64,000 nt of DNA from Acidobacteriota bacterium (lineage in GTDB: Bacteria > Acidobacteriota > Terriglobia > Terriglobales > Acidobacteriaceae): the NCBI GenBank assembly GCA_031296105.1, contig JARLGJ010000012.1, forward strand, positions 59,641-123,640, in the 5' to 3' direction. Each line of letters starts with the position of its first letter. The stretch's first letter is position 1. Shown one piece after another: positions 33,735 to 41,659 of the stretch. Position numbers and translations under genes: made by a program. The notes beneath the pieces were generated by a model that worked only from the letters and a program-made list of their open reading frames with translations, had not been told where the DNA came from and made no database searches.

Positions 33735-33851
33735 GCCAATATCTTACCTGAACGGAATGAAAAATAAATCTGAATCGAAATAATTTTCGTTACGTCTAGT
33801 AAATATAAAGGCGTAGATTCGTATGAAACGGGTCGCGCAGGAGGAGTACAC

Positions 33852-34808
33852 ATGAAGACGACGATTCAAGAGAACCGCCCCTGGTCAACATTCCATTCGA
33901 TCAGCGCGGAAGACAACGCTGCGATGGCCGCCTTGCGGGCTATCGTTGAACCCAACAAAGGATGCCTGCAAGGGACGGCAGCGCGCGTCCCCTTCGACGC
34001 CATCATGGAACGGGTAGTCGTGCCTGCCGGCGTTGCCTACGAGCCAGATACTGTGGGCGGTGTCCCGGGTTGGTGGTGCAGACCTGAGAATGCCCGATCC
34101 GGCGAGGCCATCCTGCATCTGCATGGAGGATGGTTCAACTGGGGTTCGGCGCAGGCCTTCAGAAACATGGTTGGGCATATCGCCGCTCGCACCGGCGTGG
34201 GAGCGTTCGTACCGGACTATCGGCTGGCTCCAGAACATCCCTTTCCTGCCGCGACAGAGGATGTGCGTGCCTGCTATCGGGGACTCAGCGAACAAGGTTT
34301 CACAAGGATAGCGATTACAGGTGACTCGGCCGGCGGCAATCTTGCACTTGGGCTTCTGTCTTTTGCTACGGCACGGAAGGCATTGGGTGGTGTGCTCCCG
34401 GTAGCAGCGGCTGTGCTTTCGCCGGTCACCGATCTGACGCTTACCGGAGCGAGCTGGGAGACACGCGCCGCTGCCGATCCCTACTTCATACGATCGCAGG
34501 CAGCCGAGCTCGTACGCTCCTATCTGGGCAACCATGACCCGGCTGATCCCCTGGCGTCCCCTCTACACGGTGAACTCGCGGGGCTGCCGCCGATCCGCGT
34601 ACTTGTGGGTGACGATGAGGTGCTACTGGACGACTCACTCGGCTATGTCGAGCGGGCCGTCGCTGCCGGCGTGGATGCACGCCTCGACGTGTGGGAAGGC
34701 ATGGCACACGGGTTCCTGTCTGGCATAGGAAAGCTGGCAGCCTCTACCCAGGCACTCGATGTAATCGGCGCGTTTTTGGCTGGCCGTCTGATGGCATCTT
34801 CAAAATAG
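33852..34808 (+). CDS. Alpha/beta hydrolase, HSL-type esterase/lipase
   Basis: 318 residues, ATG behind AGGAGGAG (33838-33845). HLHGGWFNWGS contains the HSL oxyanion-hole HGG(G/W) motif, and ITGDSAGGNLALGL the nucleophile elbow GDSAGG; the remaining triad members are likely Asp in VGDDEVLLDD and His in WEGMAHGFL. No signal peptide, so a cytoplasmic carboxylesterase for short acyl or aromatic esters. It is regulated most likely by the divergent TetR gene. A detoxification or ester-catabolism role is plausible. Confidence 0.92.
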   Translation: MKTTIQENRPWSTFHSISAEDNAAMAALRAIVEPNKGCLQGTAARVPFDAIMERVVVPAGVAYEPDTVGGVPGWWCRPENARSGEAILHLHGGWFNWGSAQAFRNMVGHIAARTGVGAFVPDYRLAPEHPFPAATEDVRACYRGLSEQGFTRIAITGDSAGGNLALGLLSFATARKALGGVLPVAAAVLSPVTDLTLTGASWETRAAADPYFIRSQAAELVRSYLGNHDPADPLASPLHGELAGLPPIRVLVGDDEVLLDDSLGYVERAVAAGVDARLDVWEGMAHGFLSGIGKLAASTQALDVIGAFLAGRLMASSK

Positions 34809-34828
34809 AGCAGTTCTCCAATTGCCCG

Positions 34829-34866
34829 GTGTCCCATTCAAGCCATCCTTTGGCTTGAGTGGGAAT
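34829..34866. repeat. Palindromic repeat R2
   Basis: CCCATTCAAGCCATCC with TTTGGCTTGAGTGGG forms an inverted repeat, equivalent to those at 14863 and 32738. Confidence 0.6.
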
Positions 34867-34945
34867 CTCCAATCTTCCTTGCACAGCTCGCCCGTGCCGT
34901 CAGGTGTCAGTTTGTCCGCCACCGGGCGCATGCATGAGTCACTTG

Positions 34946-34962
34946 TGTCTCAATCCAGGACA
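34946..34962. promoter_or_regulatory. Putative activator motif upstream of DUF2064 copy 3
   Basis: TGTCTCAATCCAGGACA is an inverted TGTC...GACA element containing the TCTCAAT core also seen at 8201-8207 and 16393-16399. It lies about 60 bp before a sigma-54 promoter match. Confidence 0.45.
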
Positions 34963-35017
34963 CTCTGAACACTCCGGCTTCCCCCCATTTATTGCACCGA
35001 CTCCTTTGTGCTCCGTT

Positions 35018-35036
35018 TTGGCGCATTCCTCGCCGC
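35018..35036 (+). promoter_or_regulatory. Sigma-54-like promoter for DUF2064 copy 3 / arsenic cluster
   Basis: TTTTGGCGCATTCCTCGCCGC: GG 35020-35021, GC 35032-35033, spacing 10. The -24 half is good; the -12 half (TCGC) is weaker. Transcription would start at about 35045. Confidence 0.5.
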
Positions 35037-35132
35037 ATCGTCTGAATGGTTATTAACGTGCAATCATCACACAGGATTGTTTTTGCAATTGCGTCCGTCG
35101 CCGAACCGGCCGGGCGCTCTGTGAGTGGTTCC

Positions 35133-35900
35133 ATGATCTCGCGCTGTGATTTGACGAACGCCGTGCCACACATCACCTCTCTTCGGGATGAGGTGTCAGC
35201 CCGCCGCGCTCTGCTCGTCTTCGCCAATCCCGCTGAGATCGACTGTGACCGCCGTCGCTGGCCGCGCTCTTTCCGCCAGTTATTCAAAGTGGATCGCTTT
35301 GCCGCGCTCGCCTCGGACCGTGTTGACGTTCATGTCGTCACCCCCTTCGCGCCGCCGGCTTCGGAGATCCTCGGCTGCCAGGTCCACATTCAGGATGCCT
35401 CCGGGCAATCCTTCGGCGCGCGCTTGCAGCGGGCGGTCGATGCCGTCCTCGCCCAGGGCTATGAGCAGCTTGTCATCGTCGGCTCCGACTGCCCCAGCCT
35501 CGGCGCCGCGGATGTCAACCAGGCCTTCGCGCTCCTCGACCAAAAGCAGGTCGTATTAGGGCCCGATCATCGCGGTGGCTGTTACCTCATCGGCGTTCAC
35601 GCCGCCTCCGCGCCGGATTTCCGCACCATCCGCTGGCATCAGAACAGCGACTTCCACCAGTTGCTCGCGCGCTTCGGCCGGCAGTCTGCCGCCTGTCTCG
35701 CGGAGAAGATCGATCTCGATACGCTCGAGGACCTGCGCCTCCTGGCTAGCTCTTTGCAGCCCGGATGGCAACTGGCCGCCGCCCTGCTGGCCACTCTTGC
35801 CGAGCGTGGCTGCTTCGCCGCATCCCGTTGCCGCTCGGCCCTGGGCCGTCATCTCACCCTTTCCTGGCAACTCCCTCCACCCGCTTTTTCCATCGCCTGA
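35133..35900 (+). CDS. DUF2064 family protein (TIGR04282-like), copy 3
   Basis: About 255 residues from ATG 35133; an upstream ATG at 35046 coincides with the predicted transcription start, so the downstream start is preferred. VVLGPDHRGGCYLIGVH and LVIVGSDCPSLGAADV are the family signatures, nearly identical in layout to copy 1 (4325). As in copy 1, the N-terminal KTRL motif is replaced by FANPAEIDCDRRRWPRSF. It precedes ArsS- and ArsM-like genes; TIGR04282 proteins are annotated as arsenosugar-pathway glycosyltransferases on such linkage. A ~45-residue C-terminal part after the core has no recognisable motif. Confidence 0.82.
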   Translation: MISRCDLTNAVPHITSLRDEVSARRALLVFANPAEIDCDRRRWPRSFRQLFKVDRFAALASDRVDVHVVTPFAPPASEILGCQVHIQDASGQSFGARLQRAVDAVLAQGYEQLVIVGSDCPSLGAADVNQAFALLDQKQVVLGPDHRGGCYLIGVHAASAPDFRTIRWHQNSDFHQLLARFGRQSAACLAEKIDLDTLEDLRLLASSLQPGWQLAAALLATLAERGCFAASRCRSALGRHLTLSWQLPPPAFSIA

Positions 35901-35910
35901 TTCCTTAACA

Positions 35911-36048
35911 GGCTGCTGAAAACTCAAATCGAAGGCTCTTTTGTCAGGGCACGACTTTAGCCGTGCCGCAAGGTCCCGGAGCATGCGCCGGGGCTTTAGC
36001 CCCTGAGGGCCGAACCACCAGGTCGAGAGATTTTTTCAGCAAACTGCT
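35911..36048. repeat. Interspersed palindromic repeat R1, copy c (short form)
   Basis: GGCTGCTGAAAA at the left and TTTTTTCAGCA at the right form terminal inverted sequence. Inside are GTCAGGGCACGACTTTAGCC and a GGGGCTTTAGCCCC palindrome. It separates the DUF2064 and ArsS genes. Confidence 0.72.
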
Positions 36049-36160
36049 ACGCAAACAATCCGTGCCGTGTTTCACCGCGGCGCGTTATGACGTGATAGTT
36101 CCGCGCGCCTTTCATTTTGCGTGCGGCATGGCCCTGTGCCTTTGGGAGAAGAACCATCCG

Positions 36161-37156
36161 ATGCCGGAAACACTCACTTGTTGTCAGGAATCTTGTTTCG
36201 CCAATCGCCTGCAAAGCGAGGGCGCGTCGTTGCTCCGCGGCGAAATTCGCACCGTGCAGTTGAATCTGGGACGTCTCTGCAACCAGGTGTGCCGCCACTG
36301 CCACATGCAGGCCGGCCCCACCCGCACCGAGGTCATGGACATGAACGTCATGCGCCATGCCCTTGAAGTTGTCCGCCTCGAAAGCGTCACCACCGTCGAT
36401 CTCACCGGCGGCGCGCCGGAGATGAATCCTCACTTCCGCTGGCTCGTCGCGCAGATCAAGGCCGCCGGACGCCGTATCCTCGTGCGCACCAACCTCACCG
36501 TCCTGCTTGAGCCCGGCTTCGAGGATCTACCTGCCTTCTTCGCCAATCACGGCGTCGAGGTCATCAGCTCCCTGCCGTGCTACACCGAAGGCAATGTCGA
36601 TGCCCAGCGCGGCAACGGCGTCTTCAAGCGCTCTATTGAAGCCCTCCGCCGCCTGAACGCCAACAGCTATGGCCGCCAGGGTTCCGGCCTCTCGCTCACG
36701 CTGGTTTACAACCCCGGTGGTCCGTCTCTGCCTGGCCCGCAGGCCGCGCTGGAGGCCGATTACAAAGCGCAGCTCCTGCAAAACTACGGAATCGTCTTCG
36801 ACCGCCTGTTGACCATCACCAACACGCCCATTGGCCGCTTTGCCGAGGACTTGCAGCACATGAACAAGCTCGACTCCTACCGCAAGTTGCTGGACCTCTC
36901 CTTCAATCCCGCAACCCTGGCTAACGTCATGTGCCGCGAGATGCTCAACGTCGCCTGGGATGGCACCCTCTACGACTGCGATTTCAACCAGGCGCTTGGC
37001 CGGCCCATCGGCGGCGATACGCCCTTGAAGCTGGGCGCCCTGCCGGTGTGGGAAACCGCCAAACGCCTGCGGCAGCGCCAGGTCGTCATCGGCGATCACT
37101 GCTTTTCCTGCACCGCCGGAGCTGGCAGCTCCTGTCAGGGAGCCTTGCAGTCCTAG
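36161..37156 (+). CDS. arsS: ArsS-like radical SAM enzyme (arsenosugar biosynthesis, radical SAM/Cys-rich)
   Basis: 331 residues. The radical SAM motif is CNQVCRHC (Cys40, 44, 47) within LNLGRLCNQVCRHCHMQAGP, which with DLTGGAPEMNPHFRWLV is diagnostic of the ArsS/TIGR04167 family. The C-terminal Cys-rich part has CREML...YDCDFNQ and CFSCTAGAGSSCQG. The start ATG 36161 (MPETLTCCQESC) follows GGGAGAAG. ArsS transfers a 5'-deoxyadenosyl group to dimethylarsenite, giving the precursor of oxo-arsenosugars. An arsM gene follows 184 bp downstream beyond another R1 repeat. Confidence 0.9.
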   Translation: MPETLTCCQESCFANRLQSEGASLLRGEIRTVQLNLGRLCNQVCRHCHMQAGPTRTEVMDMNVMRHALEVVRLESVTTVDLTGGAPEMNPHFRWLVAQIKAAGRRILVRTNLTVLLEPGFEDLPAFFANHGVEVISSLPCYTEGNVDAQRGNGVFKRSIEALRRLNANSYGRQGSGLSLTLVYNPGGPSLPGPQAALEADYKAQLLQNYGIVFDRLLTITNTPIGRFAEDLQHMNKLDSYRKLLDLSFNPATLANVMCREMLNVAWDGTLYDCDFNQALGRPIGGDTPLKLGALPVWETAKRLRQRQVVIGDHCFSCTAGAGSSCQGALQS

Positions 37157-37157
37157 C

Positions 37158-37272
37158 AGGTTGGCGAAAGATGCGAACAGAAAGCGGTTTTGTCAGGGCA
37201 CGACTTGAGTCGTGCCACCCGGAAGCGAATATTCATGCGGCTTTAGCCGCTGAGGCAAGCGTTTAGTCCTCG
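37158..37272. repeat. Interspersed palindromic repeat R1, copy d (short form)
   Basis: Contains TTTTGTCAGGGCACGACTTG, then AGTCGTGCC and GCGGCTTTAGCCGC, as in the other copies; lies between arsS and arsM. Confidence 0.7.
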
Positions 37273-37340
37273 TAGCCGATCGATTTTTTCCGTGGACTCC
37301 GCAGCGGGTCCACGATGAGCACTGATAGGGAGAAGTAATC

Positions 37341-38399
37341 ATGGTCACAACGGCAACAGAAACACTGGAATCCGTACGGAATTACTATGGCTCGGTGCTG
37401 CAGGGCACCAAGGATCTCAAGAGCGGTGCCTGCTGCTCTTCCGAGTCCCTACCCGCGCACTTGCAGTCAATCGTCGCCGACATCGACGACGAGATTCTCG
37501 ACAAGTTCTACGGCTGCGGCTCGCCCATTCCGCCCGCTCTCGAAGGCTGCACCGTGCTCGACCTCGGCTGCGGCACCGGCCGCGACGTGTACATGGTCAG
37601 CAAACTCGTCGGCGAGTCCGGCAAGGTCATCGGCGTGGATATGACCGAGGCGCAGCTCGAAGTGGCTCGCCGCCATCAGACGTCGCAGGCCCTTCGCTTT
37701 GGCTTCTCCAGGTCCAACGTGGACTTCCGCACCGGCTACATCGAAGACCTGGCCGCGCTCGGCATCGCCGATAATTCGGTGGACGTCGTCATCTCCAACT
37801 GCGTCCTCAATCTCTCGCCCGACAAGCGCCGCGTCTTCTCCGAGATCTTCCGCGTCCTCAAGCCCGGCGGCGAGCTTTACTTCTCCGACGTCTTCGCCGG
37901 ACGCCGCGTGCCCCAGTCGCTCAGTGGCGATCCCATCCTGCGTGGCGAATGCCTCGGCGGAGCCATGTACACCGAGGACTTCCGCCGCCTGCTGCGCGAC
38001 CTCGGCGTGCTTGATTTCCGCGTCTTCTCTTCGCGGCGCTCGGCCATCAACAATCCTGAGATCGAGGCCAAGACCGGCAACATCGAGTTCTATTCCCGCA
38101 CCATTCGCGCCTTCAAACTCGATCTCGAAGACATCTGCGAAGACTACGGACAGGTCGCCTACTATCTCGGCGGCATCCCGGAGAGCCCCTTCCGCTTCGC
38201 CCTCGACGATCACCATCTTTTCTTCCAGGGCAAGCCGATGCTCGTCTGCGGCAATACCGCCGCCATGGTCAGCCAGACGCGCTTTGGCCGTTACTTCAAG
38301 ATCGCGGGAGACACCTCGGTGCATCACGGTCCCTTCCCCTGCGGCGCGCCTGCTCCCGCCGCCGATGAAGCAAAAGGATGCACCAGCGGCTGCTGCTAA
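37341..38399 (+). CDS. arsM: Arsenite S-adenosylmethionine methyltransferase ArsM
   Basis: 352 residues. SAM-binding motif I is VLDLGCGTGRDVYMVS. The three cysteines that bind As(III) in ArsM are present as YGCG (Cys59), SNCVLNLS (Cys155) and GECLGGAMY (Cys205); an N-terminal Cys pair (GACCSS) and a C-terminal CTSGCC are also typical. ATG 37341 follows AGGGAGAAG. The product methylates arsenite to mono- and dimethylated species, which ArsS can use. It is followed closely by an aquaporin, as in other ars operons. Confidence 0.95.
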   Translation: MVTTATETLESVRNYYGSVLQGTKDLKSGACCSSESLPAHLQSIVADIDDEILDKFYGCGSPIPPALEGCTVLDLGCGTGRDVYMVSKLVGESGKVIGVDMTEAQLEVARRHQTSQALRFGFSRSNVDFRTGYIEDLAALGIADNSVDVVISNCVLNLSPDKRRVFSEIFRVLKPGGELYFSDVFAGRRVPQSLSGDPILRGECLGGAMYTEDFRRLLRDLGVLDFRVFSSRRSAINNPEIEAKTGNIEFYSRTIRAFKLDLEDICEDYGQVAYYLGGIPESPFRFALDDHHLFFQGKPMLVCGNTAAMVSQTRFGRYFKIAGDTSVHHGPFPCGAPAPAADEAKGCTSGCC

Positions 38400-38427
38400 C
38401 CACGCTGCCAGAAAAGAGGATTTCGAT

Positions 38428-39114
38428 ATGACGCACTCATTGCTTCGCCGTCTCGCCATGGAATGTTTTGGCACCGCACTGCTGGTTGGCACCGTCGTAG
38501 GCTCGGGCATCATGGCCGAGCGTCTCTCCGGCGGCAACACGGCCATCGCTCTTTTGGCCAATACCCTGGCCACCGCCGCCATTCTCATCACCCTCATCAT
38601 CGCCTTCGGAGAGCTTTCCGGCGCGCACTTCAACCCGGCCGTCAGCGTCGCCGTCGCCGTCCGCGGCGCCTTCCCCTGGGGTGAGGTCATCCCCTACGTG
38701 CTGGCCCAGGTCGCCGGCGGCATCCTGGGAGCCTTCGTCGCCCACATCATGTTCTCCCTGCCCGTCATCTCCTGGTCGCAGCACGCGCGCAGCGGCCCGG
38801 CGCAGTTCGTCAGCGAGATCGTCGCCACCTTCGGCCTGGTCTGCATCATCGAGATGAACTCCACCAAAAAGGTGCAGGTCGTGGCCGTCTCCGTGGGACT
38901 CTACATCGCCGCCGCCTACTGGTGCACCTCGTCCACGTCCTTCGCCAACCCGGCGGTCACCATCGCCCGCTGCTTCAGCGATACGTTTTCGGGCATTCGC
39001 CCGACGGATGTGCCCATGTTCATCGCCGCGCAGATGGTTGGCGCTCTCAGCGCGGGTGCCTTCTGCCGCTGGGTGCAGCAGGGAAGTGCCGTTTCCCAGC
39101 CCGCCAACGATTAA
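38428..39114 (+). CDS. Aquaporin/MIP family channel, AqpS-like
   Basis: 228 residues with six transmembrane segments and two half-helix motifs: HFNPAVSVAV and SFANPAVTIAR (NPA boxes). The start ATG 38428 has AAAAGAGGA upstream; the frame is open much further upstream inside arsM but that is a shadow. MIP channels in ars operons (AqpS) pass As(III) or methylated arsenic species across the inner membrane. It sits 28 bp after arsM and ends at a terminator. Confidence 0.93.
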   Translation: MTHSLLRRLAMECFGTALLVGTVVGSGIMAERLSGGNTAIALLANTLATAAILITLIIAFGELSGAHFNPAVSVAVAVRGAFPWGEVIPYVLAQVAGGILGAFVAHIMFSLPVISWSQHARSGPAQFVSEIVATFGLVCIIEMNSTKKVQVVAVSVGLYIAAAYWCTSSTSFANPAVTIARCFSDTFSGIRPTDVPMFIAAQMVGALSAGAFCRWVQQGSAVSQPAND

Positions 39115-39117
39115 TCT

Positions 39118-39164
39118 CCGCCCGGCTCCGGCCCAGTGCCCGAGCCGGGCGGTCTTCGCTTTTT
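39118..39164 (+). terminator. Rho-independent terminator after aquaporin
   Basis: CCGCCCGGCTC pairs with GAGCCGGGCGG, followed by TTCGCTTTTT. Confidence 0.82.
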
Positions 39165-39201
39165 CGCCGTCCCGTGTGGCGCAGTGAAAAGGGGGTGTCC
39201 C

Positions 39202-39903
39202 GTGAAAAAGACATTGTTCTTTGTTCTACTTCTCACCGTTTTGATGGCCGTTGCTCCCGTGCCCGGCTTTGCCGCCCGCCCCAGGCTCAATCCGCGGTTG
39301 CAAACCTATGCCAAGGCCCGCGTAGCCGAGTTCAACCAGATTCCCGCCGAGCGCCGCGCCGAACTGCGCAAGCTCGCGGACTACGTCCGCGCCCAGCGTG
39401 CCGCCGGCAAGCCCGCCGACCTGTTGTTCGTCTGCACTCATAACTCGCGCCGCAGCCACATCTCGCAGCTCTGGGCGCAGGCCGCGTCCGCCTACTATGG
39501 CGTTGCCAACGTCCGCACCTGGTCCGGCGGCACCGAGGCGACCAATTTCAACGTCAATGCCGTGGCCGCCCTCGAACGCGCTGGCTTTGACATTCGCAAA
39601 ACCAGCGAAGGCAGCAATCCTTTGTATGACGTCCACTACACCGTGGACGGCGACGGCTACAAAGCCTTTTCCAAGAAGTACTCCGACCCAGTCAACCCGC
39701 AGGACAACTTCGCCGTCGTCATGACCTGTGCCAACGCCGACCGCAGTTGCCCCAATGTTCACGGTGCCAGCCTGCGCATCGCCGCCCACTACGACGATCC
39801 CAAAGCCTCCGACGGCACTTCGCGGCAGAACGCCACCTACGACGACTGTGTCCGTCAAATCGCTCGCGAAATGCTCTACACCTTCTCCCTGCTGCGCTCC
39901 TGA
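39202..39903 (+). CDS. Exported low-molecular-weight phosphatase/arsenate reductase (ArsC)-like protein
   Basis: 233 residues from GTG 39202. It has a clear signal peptide (KKTLFFVLLLTVLMAVAPVPGFA). The catalytic P-loop CTHNSRRSH (CX5R) follows LLFVCTHNS, as in LMW phosphatase-type ArsC, and TWSGGTEATNFN aligns with the ArsC block. CANADRSCPNVHG supplies additional cysteines that could act as resolving residues. Unlike cytoplasmic ArsC (~130 residues) it is longer and apparently secreted to the periplasm, so thioredoxin-dependent arsenate reduction there would be unusual. Alternatively it is a periplasmic phosphatase. Confidence 0.85.
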   Translation: MKKTLFFVLLLTVLMAVAPVPGFAARPRLNPRLQTYAKARVAEFNQIPAERRAELRKLADYVRAQRAAGKPADLLFVCTHNSRRSHISQLWAQAASAYYGVANVRTWSGGTEATNFNVNAVAALERAGFDIRKTSEGSNPLYDVHYTVDGDGYKAFSKKYSDPVNPQDNFAVVMTCANADRSCPNVHGASLRIAAHYDDPKASDGTSRQNATYDDCVRQIAREMLYTFSLLRS

Positions 39904-40035
39904 CGGCAGGCAACTTCGGCGTCCCACCTGGCGCCGGCTCCACCGTCCTCTTCAGCCCTCCGGCGTTCCTCCTCGCCGTGGCTGAAGAGGCGGAGTTTTT
40001 TCCGCTCCGTCTCTTCCCGTCCGCTGTCGTCTTGT

Positions 40036-40062
40036 TTTGAGAAGCCTGTGTCAGATTGAGAA
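40036..40062. promoter_or_regulatory. Copy of the putative activator motif
   Basis: TTTTGAGAAGC followed by CTGTGTCAGATTGAGAA matches the reverse complement of 8200-8226 with about one mismatch. No sigma-54 promoter was found between it and the TonB-C gene at 40238. Confidence 0.5.
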
Positions 40063-40237
40063 CCTCTCCGTCTCAGGACAGGATGCTCTTTTCCCCTCGC
40101 CCTGCCGTCAGCGCCGCCGCACGAGCGCTCCGGGAATTATTGCGTGCAGTGCCACAAGTTCGATTTCAAAGTGCCATAATGCAAAGTGTCGGCAAGCCGC
40201 GCCGGTTGTACCGGCGTGTAATCCTTCAAGGAAGTTT

Positions 40238-40630
40238 ATGATGCGTATTCTCGCAGTTGGTCTTTTATTGTTCGCCAGCGCCGCCAGCGCCCAGTTGGCT
40301 CCGCCCCACGCGCAGACGCCGGCGGAGCCGTGCTCCAACATGATCTACCCGGTCAACCAGCCCACCAACCGTCCGCCCGTGCCGCCCGCCACCTGGCGCG
40401 CACCGCAGAGCGCCGTCGTCTGGGTCGATCTCACCGTGGATAATCGCGGCAACGTCAAGGATCCGGTCATTGCCGTCTCCGGCGGCAAGGAAGCGGACGA
40501 GGCGGTTCTCAAGGCGGTCCGCCACTGGACCTTCCGCCCCGCGGTCTGCGGCATTCAGCCTGTCGAGACCCGTATTCACATCAAGCTGAACCTAGCGGTA
40601 GGCAAGCCCGGCAGCGCTCCGCCGGAATAG
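40238..40630 (+). CDS. Small exported protein with TonB C-terminal-like domain
   Basis: 130 residues with a signal peptide (MRILAVGLLLFASAASAQ). The C-terminal half (AVVWVDLTVDNRGNVKDPVIAVSGGKEADEAVLKAVRHWTF, i.e. VDLTVDNRGNVKDP then AVRHWTFRPA) is the TonB_C/energy-transducer fold that occurs as a free domain in many periplasmic proteins. ATG 40238 follows CAAGGAAG. It lacks a membrane anchor and proline-rich spacer, so it is not a functional TonB. Role unknown. The 40631-40916 stretch beyond it shows no gene. Confidence 0.82.
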   Translation: MMRILAVGLLLFASAASAQLAPPHAQTPAEPCSNMIYPVNQPTNRPPVPPATWRAPQSAVVWVDLTVDNRGNVKDPVIAVSGGKEADEAVLKAVRHWTFRPAVCGIQPVETRIHIKLNLAVGKPGSAPPE

Positions 40631-40916
40631 CCGCCGCGCGAGTCCGTTAAGACTGCCAGTTGGCCGAGGCGTTTACCCGCTTCGAAACGGAAAGTAACTA
40701 AACAGCAGATGAAATATGGAGCGAAAGCTCCATGCCGTCTTAGCGAAGCAGTAGCGAGTCAGTGCCGCAGGCAGGCGCGGCATCGCCTGGCATTGCGTGG
40801 CCGTTTACGCAATGTTCGTGGCGATCCGCGTTTTTTCTGTTGCCGATGAGATATTGCCGTGGAGGTTATACTTCAGCAAAAGAAGAAAGGAAGGACTGCG
40901 AAGCAAGAAATCTTAC

Positions 40917-40991
40917 TGGAGCGGGAGACGGGGATCGAACCCGCAACCAATGGCTTGGGAAGCCACTACTCTACCATTGAGCTACTCCCGC
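40917..40991 (-). tRNA. tRNA-Gly (anticodon CCC)
   Basis: Minus strand begins GCGGGAGTAGCTCAATGG and ends CTCCCGCTCCA. The 7-bp acceptor stem, D-arm with GTAGCTCAATGG, anticodon stem GTGGC/GCCAT with loop TTCCCAA (anticodon CCC), T-arm GCGGGTTCGATCCCCGT and an encoded CCA are all present. Confidence 0.95.
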
Positions 40992-41246
40992 TAGTATGTG
41001 TAACTATATCACCAGAATTGTACGATCACAATTGCCCTGACTACCCTCTGACCAGCCGCTCAATTTCTGATCGTCCATGGAAAAGCTCCGCGCCGGGTCC
41101 GCATCACTGGGGCCGCATGATGCGCTGCGCGAGGGTGGCGCCCCGGATCTTCCATCTCTGCCCGGATTCAACAAGACGGCGACTCCGGGCGCCTGTACAC
41201 ATGGAGGCAGGATGTTTGCCGCGCCGCGGCGCCGAGGAGCATGTCC

Positions 41247-41627
41247 ATGTTGACCCACATTATTCTGACCGTTGCCGATGTCGGGCGTTCGCTTGCGTTT
41301 TACGATGCTGCTTTGCAGCCGCTGGGGATTCGTTATTTCCTTCCCTATAAGGGCGTGGGCGGCGAGCCTGACCTTTACGGCTTCGGCGATGGCCAGCGAG
41401 CCTTCTTCTGGCTCCGGCAGGGGAACCCAGCTCCCGGCTCCATTCACTGGGGGCTGCGCGCGGAGAGCCGCGACAAGGTTCGCGAGTTTTTCCAGGCGGC
41501 ACTCTCTGCCGGCGCGAAAGAGAGCATCGCACCCAGGATTCGACGGGAATATTCAGCGGATTACTACGCGGCCGAGGTGATCGATCCGGACGGATACTCA
41601 TTTGAAGTCGTCCACCGGAATCAGTAG
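41247..41627 (+). CDS. VOC (glyoxalase/bleomycin-resistance) family protein
   Basis: 126 residues. LTHIILTVADVGRSLAFYDAALQPLG is the classic VOC first beta-alpha-beta unit, with His at its start as a metal-ligand candidate; the second half ends AAEVIDPDGYSFEVVHRNQ with Glu as a ligand. The start ATG 41247 is preferred to 41241 because GAGGAG (41234-41239) is correctly spaced only for the former. Single-domain VOC proteins usually dimerise; the substrate is unknown. Confidence 0.9.
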   Translation: MLTHIILTVADVGRSLAFYDAALQPLGIRYFLPYKGVGGEPDLYGFGDGQRAFFWLRQGNPAPGSIHWGLRAESRDKVREFFQAALSAGAKESIAPRIRREYSADYYAAEVIDPDGYSFEVVHRNQ

Positions 41628-41659
41628 GGAGGAATTCCGCAGTCTCCCCGCGCGAAGGG

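Noticed and set aside
33735..33851. TetR operator in the TetR/esterase gap
   Set aside because: AT-rich with partial inverted sequence, but no convincing palindrome could be defined.
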